Assembly (NCBI GenBank): GCA_036376915.1
Contig: DASUZK010000097.1
Coordinates: forward strand, 1-16,928
DNA length: 16,928 nt
Direction of reading: 5' to 3'
Origin: VRUE01 sp036376915
GTDB taxonomy: Bacteria; Actinomycetota; Thermoleophilia; Solirubrobacterales; 70-9
The notes beneath the pieces were generated by a model that saw only the letters and a list, made by a program, of their open reading frames with translations, ran no database searches and was not told the origin of the DNA. The translations under genes were made by a program, and so were the position numbers. Below, in pieces: positions 1 through 6,974 of this stretch (its first letter is position 1; every line of letters begins with the position of its first letter).

Positions 1-755
1 CCCGGCGCGAGCGCCTCGGCCAGGTCCATCACCGACATGCTCGGGATCCGCGGCACGAAGACCTCGCCGCCCTGCATCCGCTCCAGGCTCGCGATCACGA
101 AGTCGACCGCCTCGTCGAGGGTGATCCAGAAGCGGGTCATCTCCGTGTCGGTGATCGTCAGCTTCCCCTCCGTCGCCTGCCGCTTGAACAGCGGGATCAC
201 GCTGCCGCGGCTGCCGACCACGTTGCCGTAGCGGACGGTCGAGAAGCGCACGTTGGAGTCGCCGGCGTAGACGTTGCCCTGGGTGACGATCTTCTCGGCG
301 CTGAGCTTGGTCGCGCCGTAGAGATTGACCGGGTTGACGGCCTTGTCGGTGCTGAGCGAGACGGTGTGCGGGACCCCGTGCTCGATCGCCGCAGTGACGA
401 CGTTCTCGGCGCCGATGATGTTGGTCTGCACCGCCTCGAAGGGGTTGTACTCGCAGGCCGGCACCTGCTTCAGCGCCGCCGCGTGGACGATCACGTCGAC
501 GCCGCGGACCGCCATCCGCAGCCGGCTGAGGTCGCGCACGTCGCCGATCAGGAAGCGCAGGCGCTCGTCGGCGATGGCCTGGCGCAGCTCGTGCTGCTTG
601 AGCTCGTCGCGGCTGTAGATCCGCACCGCGGCCGGTTCGTGGTCGCGCAACAGGTGCTCGACGAAGCGCTTGCCGAAGGAGCCGGTGCCGCCTGTGACGA
701 GGACCGTCTTGCCCTTCAGCTCGGGGCTCGGTTCTCTCGCGGAGGCGTCGGTCAT
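1..755 (-). CDS. pseB: PseB-type UDP-GlcNAc 4,6-dehydratase/5-epimerase, 3' end cut by window edge
   Basis: First enzyme of pseudaminic acid synthesis: it converts UDP-GlcNAc to the 4-keto-6-deoxy-L-arabino sugar in the cytoplasm. About 251 residues are visible, from ATG at 755 leftward off the edge with no stop. An SDR Rossmann motif TGGTGSFGKRF lies at residues 21-31. The block STDKAVNPVNLYGATKL carries Asp137, Lys138 and Tyr146, with the Asp-Lys-x7-Tyr spacing of the Helicobacter FlaA1/PseB catalytic triad. The phrase YSRDELKQHELR is also typical of PseB. The visible end (IPSMSVMDLAEAL) lies about 80 residues before the usual C-terminus, so roughly a quarter is missing. It diverges from pseC, which uses its product. 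A CapD-like retaining dehydratase is the main alternative, but the short single-domain N-terminus favours PseB. Confidence 0.88.
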   Translation of the reverse strand, partial: MTDASAREPSPELKGKTVLVTGGTGSFGKRFVEHLLRDHEPAAVRIYSRDELKQHELRQAIADERLRFLIGDVRDLSRLRMAVRGVDVIVHAAALKQVPACEYNPFEAVQTNIIGAENVVTAAIEHGVPHTVSLSTDKAVNPVNLYGATKLSAEKIVTQGNVYAGDSNVRFSTVRYGNVVGSRGSVIPLFKRQATEGKLTITDTEMTRFWITLDEAVDFVIASLERMQGGEVFVPRIPSMSVMDLAEALAP

Positions 756-796
756 CGGAGTCGGCGGAGCGGCTCCCACGCGGCCCCGGCTGCGCC

Positions 797-802
797 AGTC
801 TA
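797..802 (-). promoter_or_regulatory. Possible -10 element for pseB in the divergent pseB/pseC gap
   Basis: On the minus strand the hexamer TAGACT fits the actinobacterial TANNNT -10 pattern and lies 41 bases upstream of the pseB ATG. No convincing -35 is visible. The same few bases (CTAGA) sit immediately before the ATG at 804 on the other strand, so the plus-strand promoter may overlap. This rests on sequence pattern only. Confidence 0.3.
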
Positions 803-878
803 GATGACTGAAGCCCAAATCCCACGGCCACGGCCGAAGCCCTTGGCAAGCTGCTTCCCGCTACCGTTCGCGACGCCG

Positions 879-2036
879 GTGATCCCCTACTCGAAGCAGA
901 GCCTCGACGCCGACGACAGGGCCGCCGTCGCGGCGGTGCTCGAAGGGGACTGGCTCACCCAGGGACCGGCCGTGAGCGGCTTCGAGGAGGCCGTCGCCGC
1001 CCGCTGCGGCGTGCCCCACGCGGTCGCCTTCTCCTCCGGAACGGCGGCCCTCCACGCCGCCGCCTTCGCCGCCGGCGTGGGCCCGGGCGACGAGATCGTG
1101 ACCAGCGCGATCACCTTCGCCGCCAGCGCCAACTGCGGCGCCTACCTCGGCGCCCGCCCGCTCTTCGCCGACATCGAGGCCGACACGTGGAACGTCTCCG
1201 CGGCCACCCTGGAGGCGGCGATGACGCCCAAGGTCAAGGCCGTGATCCCGGTCCACTTCGCCGGCCTGCCGGCCCCGATCGAGCCGATCCGCGAGCTGGT
1301 CGGCCCCGACGTCGCGATCGTCGAGGACGCGGCGCACGCGCTCGGCGGCCACTCGGGCGAGGGAGAGGTCGGCTCCTGTGCCCACGCCGACATGGCGATC
1401 TTCAGCCTCCACCCGACCAAGGCGATCACCTCGGCCGAGGGGGGCGTGGTCACCACGCGGGACCCCACCCTGGCCGAGCGCCTCGCGGTCTTCCGCCACC
1501 ACGGCATGGTCCGCGACCCCGAGCGCTTCGTCCACCCCGAGGGCGCTGGCGACGAGGGGCCCTGGTACCACGAGCAGCAGCACCTCGGCTTCAACTACCG
1601 GCTCTCCGACGTGCACGCAGCACTGGGCCACTCGCAGCTGGGCAAGCTCGACGCCCACGTCGCCGCCCGCAACGCGATCGCCGCCCGCTACCGCGAGGGA
1701 CTGGCCGGGATCGAAGGGCTCGGCCTGCCGCCGCGGGCCGGCGAGGACGCCCTGCACGCCCACCACCTCTTCGTCGTCCACCTGCGCGACGGGACGGCCC
1801 GGCGGCTGGCGCTCTACCGGCGGCTGCTCGAGAACGAGATCCGCACCCAGGTCCACTACATCCCCGTCTACCGCCACCCTTACTACCGCGACGCCTTCGG
1901 CTACGGCCCCGGCCTCTGCCCCGAGGCGGAGCGCTACTACTCCGGCTGCCTCTCCCTCCCCTGCTACCCGGACCTCTCCCCGGCCGAGCAGGACCGGGTG
2001 ATCGAGGTCGTGCGCGAGGCGATGGGCGATGGCTGA
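879..2036 (+). CDS. pseC: PseC-type PLP aminotransferase (UDP-4-amino-4,6-dideoxy-L-AltNAc forming)
   Basis: DegT/DnrJ/EryC1/StrS-fold aminotransferase that transfers an amino group from glutamate to C4 of the PseB product. I place the start at GTG 879, giving 385 residues beginning (M)IPYSKQSLDADD, which is how PseC proteins normally begin. An ATG at 804 would add 25 residues (MTEAQIPRPRPKPL...), but their codons (ACT, GAA, CAA, CCA, GCA, CTA) lack the G/C third-position bias of the rest. The PLP-binding lysine is Lys181 in SLHPTKAITSAEGG. The upstream VEDAAHALGG holds the Asp that contacts the pyridine nitrogen. SGTAALHAAAF is the phosphate-binding segment. The C-terminal HYIPVYRHPYY block is typical of the family. 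The stop overlaps the pseI start by 8 bases, so the two are probably translationally coupled. LegC is a less likely alternative. Confidence 0.85.
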   Translation: MIPYSKQSLDADDRAAVAAVLEGDWLTQGPAVSGFEEAVAARCGVPHAVAFSSGTAALHAAAFAAGVGPGDEIVTSAITFAASANCGAYLGARPLFADIEADTWNVSAATLEAAMTPKVKAVIPVHFAGLPAPIEPIRELVGPDVAIVEDAAHALGGHSGEGEVGSCAHADMAIFSLHPTKAITSAEGGVVTTRDPTLAERLAVFRHHGMVRDPERFVHPEGAGDEGPWYHEQQHLGFNYRLSDVHAALGHSQLGKLDAHVAARNAIAARYREGLAGIEGLGLPPRAGEDALHAHHLFVVHLRDGTARRLALYRRLLENEIRTQVHYIPVYRHPYYRDAFGYGPGLCPEAERYYSGCLSLPCYPDLSPAEQDRVIEVVREAMGDG

Positions 2037-3096
2037 GCCCGCCACCCTGCCGGCGAGCTTCGAGATCGGGGGGCGCTCGGTCGGCGAGGGCCACCCCACC
2101 TACGTGATCGCCGAGGCCGGCGCCAACCACAACCGCGACCTGGGGACCGCGCGCGAGCTGGTCGACGTCGCCGCCGAAGCCGGGGCCGACGCGGTCAAGT
2201 TCCAGACCTACTCGGGCGAGGCCCTCTACTCGACCAAGACACCCGACTTCGAGTACCTGGCGCCGCTCACCGAGAAGAGCCCCTCCGAGCTGCTCGAGGA
2301 CATCGCCCTCCCCCGTGAGTGGCAGGTCGAGCTGCGCGACCACGCCGCCGCGCGGGGGATCGCCTTCTTCTCCAGCCCCTTCGACGTCGAGGCGATCGCC
2401 GAGCTCGACGCGCTCGGCGTGCCGGCGATGAAGATCGCCTCCTTCGAGATCGTCGACCCGGTGCTGATCGCGGCCGCCGCCGCCACCGGCCGTCCGCTGC
2501 TGATCTCGACCGGGATGGCGACGCTGGGAGAGGTCGAGGCAGCGCTGCGCGACGCCACCGCGGCGGGGGCCACGGAGGTCGGCCTGATGCAGTGCACCTC
2601 GGTCTACCCCGCCCCGCCGGAGAGCGCCAACCTGCGGGCGATGGCGACGATGCGCACGGCCTTCGGCGTTCCCGTCGGCCTCTCCGACCACACCACCGGG
2701 ATCGCCGTTCCGATCGCCGCGGCGGCGCTGGGGGCGGCATTCGTCGAGAAGCACTTCACCCTCGACCGCACGATGGAGGGGCCCGACCACCCCTTCGCCC
2801 TCGAGCCGGGGGAGCTGAAGGCGATGGTCGCCGGCATCCGCGAAGCACAGGCGGCGCTCGGCGACGGCCGCAAGGACGGGCCCGGGCCGGAGGAGGCGAA
2901 GGAGATGTACGGGCTGGCCCGCCGCAGCCTGATCGTCGTCGGCGACCACCCGGCCGGCACCGTGCTGAGCGAGGAGATGCTGACCCGCAAGCGGCCCGGC
3001 TTCGGCATCGCCCCCAGGGACCTGGACAAGGTCGTCGGCCGCGCCCTGCGGGTCGCCGTCGAGCACGACGACGTGCTCACCTGGGAGATGCTCTGA
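2029..3096 (+). CDS. pseI: Pseudaminic acid synthase (NeuB family with C-terminal SAF domain)
   Basis: Condenses 2,4-diacetamido-2,4,6-trideoxy-L-altrose with phosphoenolpyruvate to give pseudaminic acid. It has 355 residues, the usual family length. The start ATG 2029 lies inside the end of pseC. The N-terminus FEIGGRSVGEGHPTYVIAEAGANHN is the PseI form of the NeuB TIM-barrel opening. Further family blocks are DAVKFQTY, FFSSPFD, MKIASFEI, ISTGMATL, CTSVYPAPP, VGLSDHTTGIAVP and EKHFTLDR, which contain the PEP- and metal-binding residues. Residues about 290-355 (ARRSLIVVGDHPAGTVL... RPGFGIAPRDLDKVVGR) form the antifreeze-like SAF domain. PseI is favoured over NeuB or LegI by the overall block wording and by the PseB/PseC/PseG neighbours. 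Confidence 0.9.
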   Translation: MAEPATLPASFEIGGRSVGEGHPTYVIAEAGANHNRDLGTARELVDVAAEAGADAVKFQTYSGEALYSTKTPDFEYLAPLTEKSPSELLEDIALPREWQVELRDHAAARGIAFFSSPFDVEAIAELDALGVPAMKIASFEIVDPVLIAAAAATGRPLLISTGMATLGEVEAALRDATAAGATEVGLMQCTSVYPAPPESANLRAMATMRTAFGVPVGLSDHTTGIAVPIAAAALGAAFVEKHFTLDRTMEGPDHPFALEPGELKAMVAGIREAQAALGDGRKDGPGPEEAKEMYGLARRSLIVVGDHPAGTVLSEEMLTRKRPGFGIAPRDLDKVVGRALRVAVEHDDVLTWEML

Positions 3097-4031
3097 CGGG
3101 CACCGGGCCGACGCCGCAGCGGGCCCGGCTCGTCGCCGACGCGGCCACCGGGGTGGGGCTCGGCCACCTGGCCCGCTGCACGGCACTCGCCTGCGCCCTG
3201 GGCGCCGAGGGCTTCGAGGTCGAGACGTTAGGCCTGGGGGCAGGGAGGGAGATCGAGATCGACGGCGTGCGCTGGGAGCCGTGGCAGCTCGACGTTGCCA
3301 TCGTCGCGGCGATCACCGAGCCGACGCCGGACCTGCTCGTGCTCGACACCTACGACCGCCTCGCCTGGCAGCGCGTCCCGGAGCTGCCGCACCGGCTTCT
3401 CGCCGCCTTCGCGGATGCCCTGCCGCACCCCGGCGCGGCCGGCATCGTCATCGGCCCCCAGTACGGGCCCGGCCACGACGACCCCGGCCTGGAGTTCGCC
3501 TGTCTGCGCCGGCCCTTCTGGGACGTCGCGGCGCGTGCGCTGCGGGACTCGCCGGAGCGGGTGCTGGTCACGACCGGGGGCGGCGACCTCGGTGGGCTGG
3601 GTGGTCGCATCGCGGCGCACCTCGGCGAGCGCCTGCCGCGGATCGAGATCGAGCTCGTCTGGGGACCGGGGTTCGCCGGCGAGCCGCCGCGGGGAGTCAC
3701 GGTTCTCGATCGCCCCGCCTCGCTGCTGGAGCCGCTGTTGCGAGCCGACGCGGTCGTCTGCACGGGAGGCCAGACGATGCTGGAGGCGGCCGCGACCGGA
3801 ACCCCGGCGGTGGTGCTCGAGGGCGCGCCGAACCAGCGCCCGCAGATAGCCAGGCTCGCCGCCCGCGAGGCCATCCTCCTCGTCGACGAGGAGCAGGTCC
3901 CGGAAGCCCTCGAGGGCCTCCTCGGCTCGGCCTCGCAACGGCGGGAGCTCTCCAGCCGGGCGCAGGAGGCGGTCGACGGGCAGGGGGCGCTTAGAATCGC
4001 TGCGGAGCTCGCGGCGCTGGCGCAGCGCTGA
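3093..4031 (+). CDS. pseG: PseG-like UDP-sugar hydrolase with probable CTG start
   Basis: Likely UDP-2,4-diacetamido-2,4,6-trideoxy-L-altropyranose hydrolase, a GT-B-fold enzyme that releases UDP before the PseI step. About 312 residues. The N-terminal block RLVADAATGVGLGHLARC matches the PseG RADxxxxIGxGHxxRC pattern and carries its key His (His25 here). Later blocks include VLVTTGGGD, ADAVVCTGGQTMLEAAATGTPAV and PNQRPQIARL, the nucleotide-binding C-terminal half. No ATG, GTG or TTG lies between the pseI end and this block. The first GTG (3153) would remove part of it. CTG at 3093 makes a CTGA overlap with the pseI stop and has GGGAG at 3083-3087, five bases upstream. A TTA leucine codon occurs at 3228. 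The function is inferred from motifs and position; the start is less certain. Confidence 0.75.
   Translation: MTGTGPTPQRARLVADAATGVGLGHLARCTALACALGAEGFEVETLGLGAGREIEIDGVRWEPWQLDVAIVAAITEPTPDLLVLDTYDRLAWQRVPELPHRLLAAFADALPHPGAAGIVIGPQYGPGHDDPGLEFACLRRPFWDVAARALRDSPERVLVTTGGGDLGGLGGRIAAHLGERLPRIEIELVWGPGFAGEPPRGVTVLDRPASLLEPLLRADAVVCTGGQTMLEAAATGTPAVVLEGAPNQRPQIARLAAREAILLVDEEQVPEALEGLLGSASQRRELSSRAQEAVDGQGALRIAAELAALAQR
3992..3997 (+). promoter_or_regulatory. Possible internal -10 (TAGAAT) inside the 3' end of pseG
   Basis: TAGAAT matches the -10 consensus at five of six positions and lies 54 bases upstream of the next gene's GTG. It falls on the codons CTT AGA ATC, which are rare choices in this G/C-ending gene. 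No matching -35 is visible at 16-18 bases. It could give the beta-propeller gene its own transcript. Confidence 0.28.
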
Positions 4032-4041
4032 GCGACTCCGG

Positions 4042-4046
4042 GGAGG
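4042..4046 (+). promoter_or_regulatory. Strong Shine-Dalgarno that fixes the GTG 4052 start
   Basis: GGAGG lies within GGGGAGGAAGCC, five bases upstream of GTG 4052. It is one of the few classical ribosome binding sites in the window and decides this start over the later in-frame GTG near 4086. Confidence 0.7.
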
Positions 4047-4051
4047 AAGCC

Positions 4052-5305
4052 GTGTTACCCCAACATGGAGCGCACCAAGTGAGAGTGTCGAGACCGACAA
4101 TCGCCGTCGCAGCCATGTCGGTGCTGCTGGTCGTGCTCGCCCTCGGCGGCGGGACCGCTTCCGGGTCGGCATTCCCCGGCGCCAACGGCCGGATCGCGTA
4201 CGCCTCCAACCAAAACGGCAGCTGGGACATCTACGCGATGAACGCCGACGGGAGCGGCAAGCGCCAGCTGACCAGCGGCCCGGGCAACGACACCCAGCCC
4301 TCCTACTCCGCCGACGGCACCCGCATCGTCTTCGCCTCCAACCGGGAGGGCAACTACGACGTCTACGCGATGAACGCGGACGGGAGCGGATTGACGCGCC
4401 TCACCACCGACCCGGGCAGCGACACGCAGCCGGCGTTCTCCCCGGACGGCACCCGGATCGCCTTCGTCAGCATCCGCTTCGGCAGCTGGTACACGGACCT
4501 CTTCCTGATGAACGCGGACGGCAGCAACCAGACCCGCATCGTCAGCGAAGGCGGGATCGAAGAGACGCCCACCTTCTCGCCCGACGGCCAGCGGATTGCC
4601 TTCGTCCGCACCGCCGGCCCGCGCAAAAACCTCTTCTCCGTCGGCCTCGACGGTGGGGGGCTGACGGCCCTCACCCACACCGGCGCCGACGATCGCCAGC
4701 CATCCTTCTCGCCGAACGGGCAGCGGATCGCCTTCGCCAGCCGCCGCGACGGCAAATTCGAGGTCTACACGATGGATTCCGGGGGTGGCGCGGCGACCAA
4801 GCTAACCGACAAGCCGGTGAGCCAGATGCCGGCCTTTTCCCCGAACGGACAGCGGATCGCCTTCGCCAGAGGCGGCAGCATCTTCACGATGCGCGCGAGC
4901 GGTGGCGGCGAGGCGCGGCTGACGCACGAGGGCGGCTCACAGGTGTGGCCGACCTGGCAGCCCCTCCCCGGCGGCCAGGGCGGCGGCGGAGCCGGCGAAG
5001 GTGGCGCCGCGAGCAAGCTCCGAATCGGCAAGCCGATCCTCGACAAGCGCCGCGGCACCGCGAAGCTGCCGGTCACGGTCCCCGCGGCGGGAACGCTCAA
5101 GCTGAAGGGCAAGGCGGTCAAGCCGTCGTCGCGCTCGGTCGGCGGGCCCACCACCGTGAAGCTCCTGGTCAAGGCGAAGGGGAAGGCGGCTCGGGCACTG
5201 GCGCAGAAGGGCAAGGCAAAGGTGAAGGCGATCGTCTCCTTCGCCCGCAAGGGCGGCGGCACGGAAACCGGGGCTAAGAAGATCACCTTGCGCAAAGCCC
5301 GCTAG
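4052..5305 (+). CDS. Secreted TolB-like PD40 beta-propeller protein with Gly/Lys-rich C-terminal module
   Basis: 417 residues. A hydrophobic segment (residues about 14-34, TIAVAAMSVLLVVLALGGGTA) followed by small residues looks like a Sec signal peptide. About six PD40/TolB-type blades follow, each with a phrase such as FSPDGTRIAFVS or FSPNGQRIAFAS and a second strand such as DIYAMNADGS. They span roughly residues 45-300. A Gly-rich linker (GGQGGGGAGEGGA) leads to a lysine-rich beta module of about 100 residues (KLRIGKPILDKRRGTAKLPV..., ending KKITLRKAR). The propeller probably binds a ligand or partner outside the membrane. The exact role is unknown, and no TolB partners (TolA, Pal) are present. 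The gene sits 20 bases after pseG and 13 before the acetyltransferase, so it is probably in the pse operon. Confidence 0.8.
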   Translation: MLPQHGAHQVRVSRPTIAVAAMSVLLVVLALGGGTASGSAFPGANGRIAYASNQNGSWDIYAMNADGSGKRQLTSGPGNDTQPSYSADGTRIVFASNREGNYDVYAMNADGSGLTRLTTDPGSDTQPAFSPDGTRIAFVSIRFGSWYTDLFLMNADGSNQTRIVSEGGIEETPTFSPDGQRIAFVRTAGPRKNLFSVGLDGGGLTALTHTGADDRQPSFSPNGQRIAFASRRDGKFEVYTMDSGGGAATKLTDKPVSQMPAFSPNGQRIAFARGGSIFTMRASGGGEARLTHEGGSQVWPTWQPLPGGQGGGGAGEGGAASKLRIGKPILDKRRGTAKLPVTVPAAGTLKLKGKAVKPSSRSVGGPTTVKLLVKAKGKAARALAQKGKAKVKAIVSFARKGGGTETGAKKITLRKAR

Positions 5306-5318
5306 GCGGTCGCCCAGG

Positions 5319-5786
5319 ATGCCGCCCGCCGATGCCCCCGAAATGACCCTGCGCCCAGCCTCAGAGGCCGATGCCGGACGGTTGCTCGAGTGGCGCAACG
5401 ACCCAGACGCCCGGGCTGCCTCCCGCAACATCGCCGAGGTCGGCGCCGCGGAGCACACCACCTGGCTGGCCGCAGTGCTCGCCGATCCCAACCGCCAGCT
5501 GCTGATCTGCGAGCTGAACGACAAACCGGTTGGCCAGGTCCGATTCGACCGCCTCGGCGAAAGCCGCTACGAGATCAGCGTCGCCCTTGCGCGGGCGGTG
5601 AGGGGCCAGGGCCTTTCCTCGTCTCTCATCGCTCTCGCGGTTGAGAAGCTTCGCGAATCGAGCCCTGGCGCCAAGGTCGAGGCCCACGTGCGTGAGGGCA
5701 ACGACCGCTCGCTGGCAGCTTTCCGCCGCGCGGGCTTCCGGCCGTCCGACAGGGAAATGGACGGCTTCCTGGTCCTGATGGCATGA
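5319..5786 (+). CDS. GNAT N-acetyltransferase, candidate PseH
   Basis: 155 residues of a single GNAT fold. LLEWRNDPDARAASRN near the N-terminus is the WRN-type block found in nucleotide-sugar acetyltransferases such as PseH. ALARAVRGQGLSSSLIALAV is the acetyl-CoA pyrophosphate loop (R/QxxGxG/S), and NDRSLAAFRRAGF is the final GNAT motif. PseH acetylates the 4-amino group of the PseC product, and it is the enzyme needed between the pseC and pseG steps, so the context supports that role. It is set apart from pseG by the beta-propeller gene. An alternative start is ATG 5343 (MTLRPASEADAG), which is a more usual GNAT beginning; neither start has a clear ribosome binding site. The stop overlaps the foot of a large hairpin. 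Confidence 0.72.
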   Translation: MPPADAPEMTLRPASEADAGRLLEWRNDPDARAASRNIAEVGAAEHTTWLAAVLADPNRQLLICELNDKPVGQVRFDRLGESRYEISVALARAVRGQGLSSSLIALAVEKLRESSPGAKVEAHVREGNDRSLAAFRRAGFRPSDREMDGFLVLMA

Positions 5787-5854
5787 GGGCCTTCGGGGGT
5801 CCCTCTCCAGGAGCTCCCGCGAAGCGGCCTGGAGAGGGGCCCCCGAAGGCCCTC
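5785..5854 (+). terminator. Tall hairpin R1 (27-bp stem) at the end of the pse operon
   Basis: Arms 5785-5811 and 5828-5854 pair over 27 positions with only one G-T pair (5800/5839). The loop 5812-5827 contains a smaller fold (CCGC/GCGG around GAA). There is no T-tract. It begins on the stop codon of the acetyltransferase gene and ends 44 bases before the sulfotransferase start, so a transcription end or RNA-stabilising role is likely. The bases 5814-5830 are the exact reverse complement of a 17-base core found at 9974-9990 and 10026-10042. Confidence 0.65.
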
Positions 5855-5892
5855 ACCACATCCTGGCGGTGATCTGAGGGACGGGGCCACGA

Positions 5893-5898
5893 TAGCCT
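5893..5898 (+). promoter_or_regulatory. Possible -10 (TAGCCT) for a leaderless sulfotransferase transcript
   Basis: TAGCCT fits TANNNT. A transcript starting six or seven bases downstream would begin at or next to GTG 5905, which is in frame with the sulfotransferase. The same hexamer lies 10 bases before the GT4 start on the minus strand (11273-11278). No clear -35 was found. Confidence 0.35.
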
Positions 5899-6909
5899 GT
5901 GCGAGTGGCCACGCCGACTCGCCGGGTTGGCGCTCCTACGCTCGACTTCTTCGTCGTCGGCGCCGCCAAGGCCGGCACCACCGCCCTCCACCACCTGCTC
6001 CGCACCCACCCTCAGCTCTGCCTGCCCGAGGGCAAGGAGCTGCCCTACTTCGTCACCCCCAAGCACGCCTACTACGAGTCCCCCGCGGAGTTCTTCGCCG
6101 AGGCCTTCGAGCACCGCGGCGAGGGACAGCTGTGCGGGACGGTGACCCCGCAGTACCTCTACGGCGCCCTGCTCGGGCCGGACCGCTCGGCCGCCGCCCC
6201 GGACTCGCCCGAGACGACGATCCCGAGCCGGATCCGCGACGCCTATCCCGGCGCGAAGCTGATCGCGATCCTGCGCGACCCGGTCGCCCGCGCCCGCTCG
6301 CACCACCGCATGTCGACGATGAGGGGCATCGAGCGGCGCCCCTTCGACCTGGCGATCGACGAGCTGCTCGCACCCGCCGCCCTCGCCGAGTCCCGCGCGA
6401 GGCCGGACGAGACCAACGGCTACGTCGTCCTCGGCGAGTACGGCCGCCTGCTGGGGGGCTACCTCGACGTCTTCCCGCGCGAGCAGCTGCTCGTCCTCTT
6501 CCAAGGCGATCTGGAAGAGGGCCCCGGCGCGGTCTGCGCGAAGGTGTTCTCCTTCCTCGGCGTCGACCCCGGCTTCCGCCCACCGAACCTCGGCAGCCGC
6601 TACCACGACGGCGGCAGCCACCGCCGCTTCGCCTGGCTCGACCTGACCAGCTGGCAGCGCGCCGCCCGCCGCTCGGCGCTGCTGAGCGGGCTCTGGCGAC
6701 GGCTGCCGCGCTCGCGGCGGCGACGCGTCCTCAAGCGCTTCAACCTCGCCTCCCGGCGACTCTTCCTCTGGAACCGCGTCCCCGTCGACACCGCGGCGGA
6801 ACCGGATACGCCCAGCCCCGAGACGCTCACCAAGCTGCGAGCCCACTACCGCGAGGACGAAGCCCGCCTGCGTGAGCTCCTCGGCGCCACCCTGCCCTGG
6901 GCCAGCTGA
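5899..6909 (+). CDS. PAPS-dependent carbohydrate sulfotransferase
   Basis: 336 residues. Transfers sulfate from PAPS to a hydroxyl or amino group, probably on a glycan, in the cytoplasm. The 5'-phosphosulfate loop is FFVVGAAKAGTTALHHLLRTHP (residues 17-38, with Lys24, Gly26, Thr27 and Thr28). The 3'-phosphate site is ILRDPVARARSHHRM, with Arg126 and Ser134 at the canonical spacing. KELPYF after the first helix and the C-terminal LRAHYREDEARLRELLG are typical of the heparan-sulfotransferase-like bacterial family. GTG 5899 and GTG 5905 are both possible starts; 5905 suits a leaderless transcript. The gene stands alone between two hairpins, in a cluster of polysaccharide genes, so a surface glycan is the likely acceptor. 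The acceptor cannot be read from the sequence. Confidence 0.85.
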   Translation: MRVATPTRRVGAPTLDFFVVGAAKAGTTALHHLLRTHPQLCLPEGKELPYFVTPKHAYYESPAEFFAEAFEHRGEGQLCGTVTPQYLYGALLGPDRSAAAPDSPETTIPSRIRDAYPGAKLIAILRDPVARARSHHRMSTMRGIERRPFDLAIDELLAPAALAESRARPDETNGYVVLGEYGRLLGGYLDVFPREQLLVLFQGDLEEGPGAVCAKVFSFLGVDPGFRPPNLGSRYHDGGSHRRFAWLDLTSWQRAARRSALLSGLWRRLPRSRRRRVLKRFNLASRRLFLWNRVPVDTAAEPDTPSPETLTKLRAHYREDEARLRELLGATLPWAS

Positions 6910-6914
6910 TCCCC

Positions 6915-6961
6915 TTCCGGTGCGCCTTTTCCCCGCTATCGGGGGAAAAGGCGCACCGGAA
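6915..6961. terminator. Perfect 20-bp hairpin between convergent genes
   Basis: Arms 6915-6934 and 6942-6961 are exact reverse complements around a 7-base loop (GCTATCG). Each arm contains an internal TTTT or AAAA run. It lies 6 bases after the sulfotransferase stop and 14 bases from the stop of the leftward membrane protein gene, so it is well placed as a two-way terminator. It does not share the core of the R1-R3 hairpins. Confidence 0.7.
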
Positions 6962-6974
6962 ACGGGGGTCTCTT

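Noticed and set aside
804..878. N-terminal extension of PseC from ATG 804
   Set aside because: Codons lack the G/C third-position bias, no ribosome binding site precedes it, and family members begin at the IPYSKQS block, reached from GTG 879.
1187..2107. Arg/Pro-rich open frames overlapping pseC and pseI
   Set aside because: Low-complexity Arg/Pro/Ala translations are alternative-frame artefacts of high GC content; the recognised enzymes explain the region.
3228..3230. TTA codon in pseG as a bldA-type control
   Set aside because: A single TTA is weak evidence, and bldA control is established for Streptomyces, not for the inferred group.
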